NCBI GenBank assembly: GCA_011503125.2
Contig: WWBZ02000002.1
Span: 310,001 to 374,000 of the forward strand
Direction: 5' to 3'
Source: Botryosphaeria dothidea
Taxonomy: Eukaryota; Ascomycota; Dothideomycetes; Botryosphaeriales; Botryosphaeriaceae
DNA length: 64,000 nucleotides
In this document: positions 34,816 through 47,269 of the stretch, one piece after another
Layout of the letters: each line of letters opens with the position of its first letter
Numbering within the stretch: position 1 is the first letter of the stretch
Notes under the pieces: model-generated
Told to the model about the DNA's origin: nothing
The model's input: the letters and a program-made list of their open reading frames with translations, nothing else
Database searches by the model: none
Program-made: the position numbers and the translations under genes

Positions 34816-36982
34816 CACTCCTCCTGCGGCAATATTTTTGGGATCGAGCTCGCAAGATGCCGATGGATCTATTTGGGCGGTACGAGCCGGGCTCGGGTAG
34901 GGAGTCATTGCTGGGCACGGCAGTGGGAACTAGGGCAGGGGCCGGTGGGGCGCGATGGCGATGTGAAGCATGCGTCAGTTGGCTCAACGGCTCCCGAGAT
35001 GACGAGAAAGGCCGAAGGCTTGCCCCGAACCGGCACTTGTTTTTGTTTTGAGGGATATGACGAGGCGATAACTGCGCCCGTTGCGGGGTTCTAGATTGCA
35101 CAAGCCAAGTCCGATCCCTGCCGGAGTGGCATCCGTCGCGGTTCGAGGCGCTGTCGGATCACTGCCGTATTGACTGGCGGAGCACGACGATGGACGGCCG
35201 CTTGGCGGGCCGCTGACCTGGACCGGGCACGCCCACGAGGATCGACTAGTTGCAAAGCTCCTGACGCAGCGGCACAATTAGTTTTGCTTTGCCGGCGCAG
35301 GAGGAAAAGAGGAGGCAGCGGAGGCGGAGAGCTTGTCAGGCGGCTTCGCGCTATTGTGGGCCGCTCTATCATCGACCAGACTAGCCCCCCTTACCTACTA
35401 CACGCAACCAGACGAACGTCACTCCAGCTGACCGAGAGCGCAGCGTTGACTCGCGCCTGCGCCTTGCTTTGGGCATAGATCCTCTGTACGACGTCGGCAG
35501 GAGTTGAGCAAAGCATCAGCAAACATGTACCGGTAGACGCCTCCCAGCAGAGTGAGGCATGTTCATTTCCATGGTAAGCCAAAAGCTTCTGGAGGCCTCC
35601 CGGGTCTTCCCATTCGCTGCCGCCATGCAGCTTGCTACGGCGCGACTCCCAAGGCCAGCAGTGATCTCCATCGGGGACAGAACGGCCGCCGACTATCACA
35701 TCCATTCTTGTCGTACTCAGCGTGCCAGCGCCGTGCCGGGTCTCTCGCTCGCAGCTGCCTGGTCGAGCCCTGCGTGCAGCGAAGCACCAACATCAGGCGC
35801 CTTACCGCCTGCCGCACGGCTTGTGCTGAGTCAAGCACCCGGTGTGGTACAATGCCCGCCAAATACTTATCTATCAGCATTGTTGTATGTCACGAGTGAA
35901 GTCGTCTCTGCGCTGGCGTCGTTCTGAGAAATGAAACGGAAGATTCGTTCACCGCTAGCAGACCCTACGTGGGCCCTCTATCCCCGGGGACGAGCCCCGA
36001 AGGTTGTATCTTATATCTTCCTGCGCTCTCAGTGCCCTGAAGGTGAGATATTTCAGATTGGTGCTGCCAAAGACTCGCTGCCGATTGCTCTTGAGCTCTG
36101 CGCATCCGTCATCAACATCGCCATCGTCCTGAGCTAGAGCTCACTACGCCCGACCGGCCGCACCGCTACCAGCGCCGGCAAAGAACGCTCCATTTTGTAA
36201 ACGGCCGCTGCTCACCCAATCGCGCATTGAAACGCACGTAACAACAGAAATAACATCTCCTGAGGCACAATGCTCCACGCCACTCTCAGGGCAAGTGCTT
36301 CCTGGAGGTCAGCCACCGAGACGACAGGTCGCAACTGTACGACACAACACAATTCGCGAGAAGCAATGCACCACGTATTCTTGAGGCGGTGTGTTTGAGT
36401 GTTTTCCAGTGGCGAGCCCGCAATCTGGTGCCCATGTCCGGCTGTTCCGACCGCAAGAAGTCCCCGATGAGATGAGCTCCTGGGATCGTGCAAAAGTAGG
36501 TGTCGCTTCGGTCTTATGTCCCCGTGTGTCGCCCCTAGGTCGTTGGCCTCAGAGGTCAGAGCGACCAGTGATGTGTCGACCCGGAGCCAGTCATGTCATA
36601 CGAGATTTCCACGGCCCCATTCCAGTGGGATCCGGTGGAGAGTCGACCGGGCGCAGCTACTGCTGCACGGCCACAAGCCTTCTGGTCCGCACCTTTCGAT
36701 GCCCGTCTTGTCATGCGCACTCTGCAAAAGTGTGGTGGCTGGCCGTAAAAATCCCAAAGAGGCAATTCCTGATGACCATGCCTGGCTTCAAATCCGACAA
36801 TTAGGCGTCGAATTTGTGAGATTCATAACCCTTTCTCCAGTTTCTTGCCCTGAACGGCCATTTCAGCCATTTTGATCGCTTACAATTAATGGTATAGTAA
36901 AAGTCACGAGCACATACATCACCATGTCAGTCCAGATTGAATGAGCGAAACATCACAGCTAGTCTCCATGCGCAGGAGTGAC

Positions 36983-37141
36983 GCGGCCGACGGTTAGCAT
37001 AAGCTACCTCCAATGAATGTAGCTCATAGACGAGTAAAGCACTCTCCGGATAGCTTGCTAATACACTTATGTCCGGATTGATTCTTCGCCTCTCTATGAA
37101 GTTACATTTGACGAAGGTCACCTGTGCTAACTGTCGACCGC
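36983..37141. mobile_element. MITE-like inverted-repeat element, copy D (159 bp)
   Basis: Left terminus GCGGCCGACGGTTAGCA from 36983; the right terminus, read in reverse from 37141, is GCGGTCGACAGTTAGCA, with two mismatches. The interior 37050-37100 contains AATACACTTATGTCCGGA and GCCTCTCTATGAAGTTAC, which align with element E. Non-coding. No clear target duplication. Confidence 0.75.
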
Positions 37142-40100
37142 AACACCCGTCTGTATGGCCATACCTTAGGCTCACACATGCGGAGCATGATCGGCTAGCT
37201 GATCAGGACCTAATGAACCGTCAGTAGGGTGTCACTGCTTGGTGGTCGGTCCGCAGATAAGCTGGCAATGCGCCGCCGTGCGCCTGTTTCACTTGAATAA
37301 CAATCATGCGAAGTCGCGATTCGACATTCCTTGCCACCGGACTCTGAATCTGGCTAAATGGGCCTACGAGCCAGAACGGTGCCCTGGTTGCCTGAATAGT
37401 CTCGACGGGAGTGGCTTCATGTGCGATAAAGCCAGCGCTTGACAGTCTCTGCAGCTTGTGATTGCCACGCCCCTCACACACATGTCGTGAGTTTGGAAAC
37501 AGGATTCCGCAGAATCATACAGCAGATTTTCGCCGGCCGCGCTTAGCGTGGCAGTATCTTCGGCTGGCACATCGTACTCGGATGTCTTCAGCCTTCCTAC
37601 GAATCTTGCATACTCATCATCACTTCGTAGGCACATCAATAAAGCTAATATTACAGTTCTCAAGTCTTTCGTGCGGAAATTTGCCTGAAAGGACCGCATG
37701 GATGATATAGAGATTCAGCAAGGGTGCTTGTTGTTTTGAATTCCATCAAGGTGGATTTTTGTTAGTGGAAGTAGTTGCGAGAAGAGCTCCATGATATGCT
37801 AAGCCACCAACAGAGACGGATCGAGGTGACGGTAGACTGACGGTGGTAGCTTTTAGGAGCTGGCCGTACGCGCATGATAAGATTCAAGCGGGCGCTCCAG
37901 GAGGACCGATCGCACCTGTCTTCGGGAGTCGAAGGATCCATGTGCAGGGGCGGTGACGCACCGTCTCGAGGCCTTTTTGTCCCACATCGAGCGGAGGTCT
38001 CCACTTGACTATTCGGGTATCGTCTTTGCTGCGGACGCCAGTGTGCGTCATATCAAGCCCCACCAGTGGAACTGCCGACTCCGCAGTGTCCGTTCCCCGA
38101 GATCCGGACGTGACTGAAAAGGAATTTAGTGCATGTCTGTACTGCAGTACTGCGGCTCGATTTGGCATCAGGACCCACGTATATCACTTCGATCTCATGG
38201 TGTATAACAGAGGTCTTGTTGCCCAGACATCGATTCCGAGGCGGCTCCGCAGTGCATAGGACCTGGTCCAATTGTGTGTGAGATAGCCGGATCGCGACGA
38301 CAATGGGGGGCCTAGGATTGTGGCAAGGAAAAAGCCAAAAGATCGCCGGAAGAAAGACGAATGATCTGGAAGATCTCGAAGCGCACATCTAGTCAACATG
38401 ATGAAGGATATCTCCCTTTTTCCTGGCATTTCAAGACCTTGACGTGAATGCGGCATTTGGTCAACAACCCTCTTTCACTGTCCTTTTGCGACTGAGAACA
38501 AGAAGATACTCGGGGAAATCGATCTATATCCGTATGTTGCTTCCTTTGCAAGAAAGGGCGAACCTGATGAAATACTGAAGGAAATTGTCACTAAAACTAA
38601 TAATATGTGCTTAGATGGCATCCCGTGTTGACAGCCAGCTCTTCGCAACCCAATCCCAACGTCACCACTGATGCGCGAAAGATAAACACACCAAGGCTGG
38701 GATACAGAAATGATGGACGAAGAGCCAGAACATGTATTCAGATACAGATATGTAGGTGGATTGATGAAGTTCGCGTCGTGGTGGCTGTTTCAACTCTGAC
38801 GGGCGTGCCAGTGCTAAAGCTCCTGGGCAAGTTTCTGTCTTTTCACGCGGCAGGAGAAGAGCGCTGGCCCGAACACATCAGCTTTGAGTGGCGTCTGTGC
38901 CATCTATATACGATGGATGATGATAAGGTGGCGACGAGGCTTCGATCAGGTCCCATTGGTATCGGAATACACGAACGATACATGGCGTTCGGTCATGGGG
39001 AAGACAACTGAGAAATCTCAGCTGGAATGAATGCGCCATGAGAAGCTGTCAGCTCAGACTTTTATGGATGGCAGCCCGCGTTGGCAAGCAAATGGGTGAG
39101 TTCGCGCAATTGAACGAAAATCGCTTATCGGTTCGTAACGGAGGGGCAGCAACCTATTCATCGCGAAGAACACCAGCATGGGCGCGGTGCAGTTGTCTCA
39201 AAACCTGTAGCGGGCGAAAGGAAGCAGCAACATCGGGACTTCGCGCCAGCTGTACACTCCCATCGGCTTCGGGCTAGGTCCGCGGGCTTGGAACTTACGA
39301 CGGACGACTTCAAGATCAACGTACGCTACCTGCGAGCGAGTGCTGCCCTGGAGGAAATGATGATAGTGCGGTAAATCCGAAGCCGCATTGATAGCGTACA
39401 CCCCCGGTGCGAACAGGAGCCCTCGATCGATGGTAAGATTCTCAAAGCACTCGCCGATTCCCCGTTGCCGTTGCGACTACCTAACGATCGATTGACCAAG
39501 CCCTCAAGGACATTGTGACAACTCATGAGCGGAATACGAACTCCATCTACCAAGCTTCGCCGGGCGATATCCGTTCCTCCCAACAATACGCAGTTCTCCC
39601 AAAGGGCACATCTCCCCACTGGCGGGGCGCTGACGGCTGAGATGGGCTCATTATCCTTAGCGCTTATCCAGGGCTCGCCAGCACACCATACAGATCCAAG
39701 CTGTTCAGCACCTTCACCGACTCCGCCGTGTACGTGGCGCCGGTGATGGCAGCTCGTGGTTGTGATGCAGTGGGCAATTCTTAGGCTGCATGTCTCTTTT
39801 CCGGCATCAAACCGTGCAGACCAACATAGGGAGCCATCACAGGTACCCGATGAGTGGATGCTGGCGCACGGCAGACTTTACGTGAGCAACCACGGCCATA
39901 ATGAGGTAAGCAGCATCAACAAACCAGACCTGGCGACTGTTGAGTGTTTCAAAGTGCTGACGGCAGGGCAGAGAGCTACGCGAGCGACGATGATCGGGGC
40001 GAGGCTGAGTCGCAACAGGCCACCTTTGGCAGAATTCACGAACCGCTGCAGGGGACCAGACAAGTGAGCGACCGTGAAGGCCAGGGCGAGCGAGTCCATG

Positions 40101-41193
40101 AAGTGATCTCTAAAATTACCTAAACAGGAACAGACTCGCATAAGCCGGCTGTCGTTATCCGTAATCCCTTCTATTCTTGCTACAGAGGGAGGATCATGTC
40201 TTCCGCAACGAAGCTCCGGGAACCATGCCAATTATCGGCCAAAGAGTCTCCAGCACCAGGCGCGATAGTATGGCCAGACCCCGTCGATACAGCCCATTCC
40301 CGCATGCCCGCTACAGCAATATAGTCGGCCCTGAAAGACCACTCGCGTGGACGGAGCGCCGGCAGGCGATAGGCGGTAGCGGGCAGGAAGGGGGTCAGGA
40401 GCACGCACTCAGCGCGATGGCATCGGGACTGAGGGCTTCGGGCCGTCGTGGTGGTTAGTCGGCAGGCAGAGTGCGGTGTTGAGTGCAATTGGCCGAGAAT
40501 TTGGCCGTGGTATCGTGTGACGTCCAACTTCAAGTCCCATCTTACCCCAGACTCTCAGCCGTATGTAAGCTGGCAGGCGGCAGACACGGACCCTGCCGGC
40601 TGCTGACGCTCATCCTCAGCTTCGCCCCCGGGAGGCTGCGACCTGATGGCGCTCCCGCGCCGTCGGCCGATCAGCGACGCTATTTTTGGTGTTCCGTGAA
40701 ACGTCCGTCAAAGAGAAACCAGGCGGATGCGTCGCGACGGAGGGGCGGACGGGGGCGAGGAGGAGGAGTCGGCCGAGAGTGGGTGGGTCGGCGGGCCAGC
40801 GACAGGCTGCGAGCTATCTTATACGGGCGTGGTTTGGTGTGGTTGGAGCTGCGAAACGGTAAGCGAAGAATGCACGGCAGTTGACAGCTGCGCCGTTTGT
40901 GCGACGTCTGCGCCGACGACTTTGGCCTGACGCGTCCGCCGGGCCGTGAGTGGGCGTGCTTGCCTGGGCAGTGCGGAGCCGAAACGACGCTGCGAAGCCG
41001 AAGCAGCCGTCGAACCTCAGCACGCCTGTCAGCACTCTATCCTCCACCACCATGGGGAGCCGTGAGTGGCTCAGCTCTCTCGACGCTGATGGCTGACCTA
41101 ACTCGCGGACTTCAGCACCAGACCTTCGGATCCGTCAGCTCGGCGCTGCGAGACTGCTCTCCTTCTGCCCTGCCACCGCTGCCCGCCAGCCTG

Positions 41194-41200
41194 TATAAAT
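41194..41200 (+). promoter_or_regulatory. TATA-like element
   Basis: TATAAAT about 104 bases before the ATG of the DUF7053 gene, in GC-rich surroundings, so it stands out. Inferred promoter element. Confidence 0.5.
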
Positions 41201-41303
41201 GGCGGCGGCGGCGGCGACGACGACCATGGCCCTCCAGCCCTCCAGACCACCGCCAGCGACCATCTCTTCCAGCAACTAAACACTTCCATTCACACACATC
41301 AAC

Positions 41304-41780
41304 ATGGCCACCACCAGCATCTCCACCCCTCTGCCTGCCGGCGTCAGCGAGCAGCAGGTCATCATCGCCCTCCACAACCACGATCTCATGATCAAGACCC
41401 TCTGCCCCGCCCTCATCTCCTACGAGCTCGACTCGGGTGATTCGTCCACCCAGGCCACCTACAACGTGACCGACAAGAAGCCCATCGGTCAGGTGAGTGT
41501 CTCGGCAGCCAGCGCAACCACAGGCTGCTGACAAGATGCACAGACGACGTACAAGCTCACTCTCACCAACGTCGGCGGCGGTGTCGACTCGCTGGTCGAT
41601 GCAAAGCCCCCGGTCGGCACGCTGAAGATTGCCGGCAAGTGGAGGGCTGTCGACGGGGCCCTCCAGGAGGATGTCGAGATTGACGGCAACATGGTCACCA
41701 AGAAGATGGCCAAGGGCAACGTCGAGAAGACGCACCCGGAGCAGCAGACCAAGCTGCTCGAGGAGGCGGCCAAGGCCTAA
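41304..41780 (+). CDS. DUF7053-type small fungal protein
   Basis: Exons 41304-41492 and 41544-41780 (intron 51 nt), 141 residues. The opening SISTPLPAGVSEQQVIIALHNHDLMIKTLCP and the closing EKTHPEQQTKLLEEAAKA resemble small fungal proteins grouped as DUF7053, which may have a START/polyketide-cyclase-like fold; the function is not known to me. No signal peptide or membrane segment. A TATA-like box and a CT-rich leader suggest good expression, but that is inference. The family name is given from memory of its sequence pattern. Confidence 0.8.
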
Positions 41781-42671
41781 ATGGCGGTCAGGCCTGAGGG
41801 CAGGATGCGAGCGGAACCGAGGCGAGAACGGAGAACGGGACGGCGCGGCGCGGACTGGAGTTCAGGGCTGGGATGGGGAGCTGACTTTTATCGTCTGACT
41901 GGTCGATTGTTAGAGAATGCTGAGCACACTTCACGGCTGCAACGGTACTTGATGGTGACCTCGGGATACATGTCGCGGATCTACAGCGGAGGGCGGTGCC
42001 TGAGACGCAGCGGCCATCGGTCTGGATCGACGCAGCGCGGGATGCTGACGATCGCGCGCCCAAGCTCCCACCCACTGCTGGAGCTCGTCTGATCTGACGT
42101 GGGGATGCAGCAAGGCAGGCACCTTGCTTTTTCGCGCTCAAGAGGCCGCTGTGGAGGCCGGCCAGCGCACAGGGGAGCGGGCTACGTCATCGGACCCTGA
42201 TTGGCCTTCGCGGCGCGAGTCGTGCGGCAAGGCGGGCGCGTGTTTGGCGCCGCCTCGGACACTCTGCCACTCCCGCAACCCCGTCGTCCTCATCCTGGCG
42301 CCGCGCCAGCCAGAGTAGCTTGTCTTTCTCCGCCTTTCCTGCCTCTCTCTTTTCTCTGTCCCTACTTCATGCCCTTTTGCTCTTCTCTGTTGTTGATACG
42401 CTGCGCTGCAAGAACACCCTGCGCCCACCCGTCGATCCTCGAGCTGTCCTGCGCCTTCGCCCGCTGCTGCAGCCTGCTCTCCTCCCGCGCGACATCGGGC
42501 AGCCATGGATGCCTTTATATTATAACACCTACCCGCTGTTACTGCCCCCTCGAATCTGCTGTTCCCTGGCCATCCCAGTTACATATCCCGTAAAGACTCA
42601 CCTTTCGACCTTGCATCACGCTCCTCGGCAGCCGCACTGCTGTACTACGCCCAAGCAACCCATCCGCTACC
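41781..42671. other. Intergenic, promoter of the glycine-zipper protein gene
   Basis: Pyrimidine-rich stretches at 42320-42480 look like a transcribed leader. The downstream frame is open through here, but the frame shift at the first intron shows this part is not coding. Confidence 0.5.
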
Positions 42672-43966
42672 ATGGACCCTGCGCTGGTGGTACGGACCCT
42701 TGTGCTTCTTCCCGCTTCCCCGCGCTCAAGCTGACCCTCCGAAAGGATATAGGCGCCGGCGCCATCGACCGTTTTGCCAATAGCAAATATTACGACAAAG
42801 TCTACGACAGAATCCCCAACCCCAAAAAGCGTTGGTCAAAGTACAAGCAGAGGCGCAAATCCACCGGCCAGGCAGATCAGTCGGGAGCTTTGGTGAAGCA
42901 AGAATACGACTCCCCCCAAGACCAGAATGGTTACGGCTATGACGGAAACTACGATGGTGATTACGACTATGATCGTCGTGACTCGCGCCGTCCGAGAGAA
43001 CGTTTCCGGAGAGAACCTGACCGCCACGACCGCTACGACCGCTACAGCACGGACGACCGTCAGCAAGACTACTACCAAGAAACTCCTCGCAGTCACAGAG
43101 CAGAGCGACAGGATTATGACATGATTCCTTACCGCACACGTCCTCCGCGAGCCGAGTACAATCGCCGCGCTCTTTCCGCGAGCGGCCTCCAAGGTGGTCG
43201 CGCGCCCTTCACTCATACCGACGATTACTCCGAGGAAGAAGACGAGATAAGCCGCTCCCGCAGAAATTTCACGCGCGCCTTCGTCGAGACGGATGCATTC
43301 AATGATCCAGACATTAATGGCCCCGAAACGCCTTCCGAGGCCTACAGCGGACACCGCAGCAGCAGTATACGTAGTCGCGCCAGCCGCAGAAGCCATGCAC
43401 ATGATTCGTATGATGTTGTTCGTTTCAAAGAGCAGCGGGATACCTACGAATATCCTCCACCTCCTGATGCTCCTTCCGGCGGCGGCATGAAACCTGCAGA
43501 CGAGTACGTACCACCGCCATATCCCACCCCGCGCAGCACCCGCGCAGTTTCCATCCGCGAAAGCGGGCCGCCTCCACCTACTCGACAAGCTCGTGTGGAG
43601 GCGTATCGCGGAAGCTATTCTGCTCGCGATGCATACTCAAATGCACCCTCCTACGACCGCGAGCCGCGCCGACATGGTAGCGTTCGGAGCTCAATGTCGC
43701 GACGCCGTCGTCGTAGCAAATCCCCGTATGGCAATGGAGTCGCCTCTGCTGCTATGGGGGCACTTGCCGGAGGCTTCCTGGGCACCGAACTAACCAAAGG
43801 AGACACGCTGGCGACTGTAGCGGCAGCTGTAGTGGGTGCTGTCGGTGCGCATGAGGCCGAGCGGAAATACGAAAGGTTCGAGCAAAGAAAGCAAGAAAAG
43901 AATGACCGGTCCTCCTACGACGAGGACGATTTCTACTACGAGCGTAGGCGCAGAAGAAGCCGTTAA
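42672..43966 (+). CDS. Arg/Tyr/Asp-rich protein with C-terminal glycine-zipper segment
   Basis: Exons 42672-42689 (MDPALV) and 42746-43966, intron 56 nt, 412 residues. I chose this start because the short first exon in another frame splices cleanly into DIGAGAIDRFANSKYYDKVYD, a conserved-looking opening that otherwise has no nearby ATG. The middle is disordered: Asp/Tyr/Arg repeats (YDRRDSRRPRERFRREPDRH), Ser/Arg runs and Pro-rich segments. Near the C-terminus AAMGALAGGFLGTELTKGDTLATVAAAVVGAVGA is a glycine-zipper-like hydrophobic pair, followed by a charged tail ending RRRRRSR. Similar uncharacterised proteins occur in filamentous ascomycetes; the function is unknown. Confidence 0.8.
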
Positions 43967-44986
43967 ACGCAACGGTGGTGTTCACCGACATGCAACCCGG
44001 AACTTACTAACTACGTCTGCCGTGCGACAAGGCAAAAGACGCGATCTTTGGCAAGATGACGCGCCGCATCATCTACTCCTCCCCTTTCTATTATGGCATA
44101 TTGCAGCGACTACCTTCTGGCTTGGCATATTGGGCGGCCGATTTCCCCACAAACAGTTTCACAAATCTTCTTTCATATCTCTCTCCTGTTTATTGGTAGA
44201 GAATTGGTTGCGGCGGGCGGTAGCATAGCATGATCTTTCTTTGGGGAAAGGTTCTCCCTCATTCTATTTCGTGTTTGGAATAAAAGGTGGGAGGCGGTCA
44301 GACGAAATCCTTTTTTTTTGATTTTAATTGGCGTTGCTCACGAATCTTCTGATGATGGTCTGGGATCACGGGAGCAGGCTTTAATGATGCGCATATGGCA
44401 TTGTATATCACGACGTACATGACGTAAAGACCTCGGAATGAATATACACCACTTGGATAAAAAGAATCACCTAGGAGAATCTCTGAGGCAGGGGCCGCAG
44501 TGGGGGCCGAGAAGCGCCAATAGTACCAAAAGATACAAGTGTACATGAATATATGCAGAGCTTGGTCTGCGATATTCCTCCCAAACACATTGCTCCGTTC
44601 ACAACCCCCGCAAATCGTTCTCGAACAGTTCGATCGACATAATCTGCGCAGGGCTAACCCGGTCAGGTAGTATCGTCCTGACCGCGTGAGCCGCGTGCCC
44701 AACTGCATCTATGACTCCGGCTTATCAGGTTTTACATGACGGCGTGCGTGCCTGAGACAATCCATCACCAGCCAAAAGCCGCACGATGATGGTGAGACGC
44801 GTCGAGCCGCTGTGTTCGAGTGTCAGCGGGAAGCATGCCACACCCGGTCCTTGCTCCACGCGACCCTACAGGTGTTTTCGTGGATTCTCCGCACCATGCG
44901 TCATCGGCTACAACGTAGGAAGAAGAGTGATATGCGCAGTGGCGAACCATTAAAATGACAGACGGAGGAGCCACTGAAGGCATCAA
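43967..44986. other. Intergenic, convergent 3' ends
   Basis: 3' UTRs of the glycine-zipper and MJ1316-domain genes. A T10 run lies at 44310-44319. A 136-codon open frame on the minus strand (44298-44708) has no recognisable features. Confidence 0.55.
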
Positions 44987-45847
44987 TCAGCCCTGCGCAT
45001 TAGAATCCGCGCAAGTGCCGCTTCCGCTGCCAAATATGAGGTCGATCCTCCCCTCACGCCACCATACCAACGTCCCGTCGTGACGCCGCTTCACGTAGCT
45101 GACGCGGTGTAACGGAATCCATTCCTCGGCGGTGCTCTCCGCAACCCACCGGTCCAGCGACAGCTCCAACACGCCGTCGAAGCGGTCACGATACCCGACA
45201 ACGTACGCCGCGGTCCCACCCAAGCTTTCATCCCAGCGCAGGCGGTCCAGAACATCGGCCACGGGGCGGAGCTTGGCCTTCGACCTCGACACACCGGCAG
45301 CAGATGGGACGGAATCTTGTGCTCTTGGCTGGAGAGTCGAATGCGGCACGATTGCGGGAGGAGAGTTCGGCTCGGGTGCAATGCGCAGAGCGGCGCCGAT
45401 GGCGGAAAGCGCGGTTACTGGCAGGGGCGATTCGTGCTGCTGGTCAGGGGCAATGTCTTCATTGCTGGCTTTGGCGGAGGTGAATTCGACGAAGCTCTCC
45501 GGGTCGCCCAGGTCCGCTCGCGTGACGTAGCGCGCGTTGAGCCAGAGGCCGGATGTCTCCAAAAACCTTGGGTGGAGGCGCAGTTGTTTGAGAAAGGCCT
45601 GGAGCCCGCAGGTTAGGCGGGTGGAACGGGTGGCATCGTCTTCGTCTCTCTCTAATCCCTCATCTCCATACTGCTGTGGTTGAGAGTCGGGCTCTTGCTG
45701 ACGAGCAACCCCAACGACGCAACGGAGCGTTTGAGATAAATGGCGGCCTGCAGGGGCGAGAATCGAAGGGTGCTGGAACAGGCGCAGATACGGGATTGCG
45801 GCATGGATCTCTGCATGTGATGGTGATGGCGTTAGCAAAGCGTGCAT
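44987..45847 (-). CDS. MJ1316-domain (RNA cyclic-end recognition) protein
   Basis: Single exon, 286 residues. The C-terminal third (about residues 197-277; ADVLDRLRWDESLGGTAAYV through DRFDGVLEL, EEWIPLHRVSYVKRRHDG and LVWWREGRIDLIFGSG) matches the MJ1316/DUF504 domain, PF04457. That domain is known in archaea and in eukaryotic proteins near RNA-end-processing enzymes, and is proposed to bind 2',3'-cyclic phosphate RNA ends. The N-terminal part contains a helical segment with HPRFLETSGLWLNARYVTRADLG and a linker of low complexity. No catalytic domain is visible. The start ATG 45847 is the first in the frame, but a short 5' exon upstream (45850-45960) cannot be excluded. Confidence 0.8.
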   Translation of the reverse strand: MHALLTPSPSHAEIHAAIPYLRLFQHPSILAPAGRHLSQTLRCVVGVARQQEPDSQPQQYGDEGLERDEDDATRSTRLTCGLQAFLKQLRLHPRFLETSGLWLNARYVTRADLGDPESFVEFTSAKASNEDIAPDQQHESPLPVTALSAIGAALRIAPEPNSPPAIVPHSTLQPRAQDSVPSAAGVSRSKAKLRPVADVLDRLRWDESLGGTAAYVVGYRDRFDGVLELSLDRWVAESTAEEWIPLHRVSYVKRRHDGTLVWWREGRIDLIFGSGSGTCADSNAQG

Positions 45848-47020
45848 ATGTCGTCCAGGGTGAGAGGAGGCGAGCAGAGCTTGGCACAGGTTGGAAGCCT
45901 TGCAGGCGGGAATCTTCCAATGGCAGAAGCGTCGCTGGAAGTGCTAGTTGATGGATTGGGGCCAGCGCAGCAGGATCACGGCATCATGCACGCGGGAAAT
46001 CCTCCGATACGCAGCCTTTCTTCAGGGCTGCCGATGCTTAGCGTGTGGCCCGGCGCCGGCGCGGGGGCTCCATGTATCCCACTGTCAAGCACTAGTACCT
46101 ACGAGTGCGTACGGTGCAAGTGACAGCCTGGTGAGGATGACAATGCTGAGCAGCAAGCCGCGGACCACACACAGTCTCGCCTACGGTAAGCAATGGCCCA
46201 AACACGGTGACGGAAGCTCGGACACCGATGGCAAGGGGCTTTCCATGCCCATACAAGGTTGATTCCAAAGCACTGCACACCTTTACCACACCGAAATGAA
46301 GCATCCACCAGAACCTCGGTATTGTCATTCCTGCTGAACAATTGTATTCAGACAAATGCTTTATCGCGCCATGGTAAGAGCGTATAGTGCTTTTGAATAC
46401 GACTTCGTGCTCCGTGCAGCGGACAAATCGTCGCCATCGGTTGTCCAAACTTTACAGTCAGGATGTCTGAGATTCAGCACTCCCGCAGGCGTCGATCTAG
46501 CGAATGTCGCAATGCCGGCAGGGAAATTTTGTTTGTCGGCGGGAGGGTTGATCGCGAACGTACCATGGCAGAGTGAAACACAGCATTGACCTAACCAGGT
46601 CAGGAAGTCCGCTGAGACGGAAGCTGAAGACGACGAGCTGTGCAGAGTGATGACCAGGAAATGCTCGTAGGATAGCATAGATGCAAGCGGATGCACGGAG
46701 CCTGTCGGGGGTTCATTTGGAGAAGCCATGATGGGAAACAAAGCCGGATGACGACGAAAGCGAATGGAGGCTTGCTGTCAGAAAATAAAAAGGGAAACGT
46801 GTCTGGAATTCTTGAGGAATAGCGACGGAGATGCTTTGAGGGAAGAACAGACACAGGGCTGCAGATGCTTTCAAAGGGTCAAGTCCGTGGTTTTTATAGA
46901 AGATCGAAAGCAGACACCGCCACAAACACAACAGCTTTGGGGGTGAGTCATTATGACACGCGCCTCAATCCTACGGGAGACATGGCAAATGCGGAGAAAG
47001 CGTGCGAAGTTGATGTCAAT

Positions 47021-47061
47021 ACCTACCTACCTACCTATGATGGTGGATGATGATGATGATG
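47021..47061 (+). repeat. Short tandem repeats ACCT and GAT
   Basis: Four ACCT units at 47021-47036, followed nine bases later by five ATG/GAT units. Confidence 0.85.
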
Positions 47062-47269
47062 CCTGATGCACGCGATCGTTGTGTTTGTGTGTCCGTACCG
47101 GCAGGGTGGGCTCGCGGAGCGGCACGAGTCAGAAGGTCCCGCTTAGGGTACAGCGGCGGCGCGATAGCAGGCGGCCTTGTGTGCCTGGCTGGCTCTTTTC
47201 TGTGGTACCTACTCGCTGGCGGGCGTTGGCCGGGGCTCAAAAAACCAGCATCCTGCTGTTTCCGGCTGC

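Larger units (their letters stand above)
34017..41303. other. 7.3 kb gene-poor region
   Basis: No supportable gene on either strand. It contains a G12 run (34641-34652), a family-related repeat fragment (34763-34815) and full element D (36983-37141). Short open frames at 38600-40070 contain scattered protein-like phrases broken by stops (for example GRLYVSNHGHNE at about 39868-39903) and may be remains of a gene. Composition is not strongly AT-shifted, so repeat-induced mutation is not obvious. Confidence 0.5.

Noticed and set aside
34457..35101. 214-codon minus-strand frame
   Set aside because: Arg/Pro/Ser-rich low-complexity translation in GC-rich DNA next to a G12 run; no domain or promoter context.
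37364..38388. Minus-strand frames of 111-112 codons
   Set aside because: Fragments with no family signature; attempts to join them by GT-AG sites gave no conserved sequence.
44298..44708. 136-codon minus-strand frame with a hydrophobic patch
   Set aside because: Lies in a convergent 3' region, carries many Cys and Arg in random order, and no family was recognised.
46361..46741. 126-codon minus-strand frame starting MFPIMASPNEPP
   Set aside because: No homology recognised, no splice continuation, and ordinary composition for a chance frame; not enough to call a gene.
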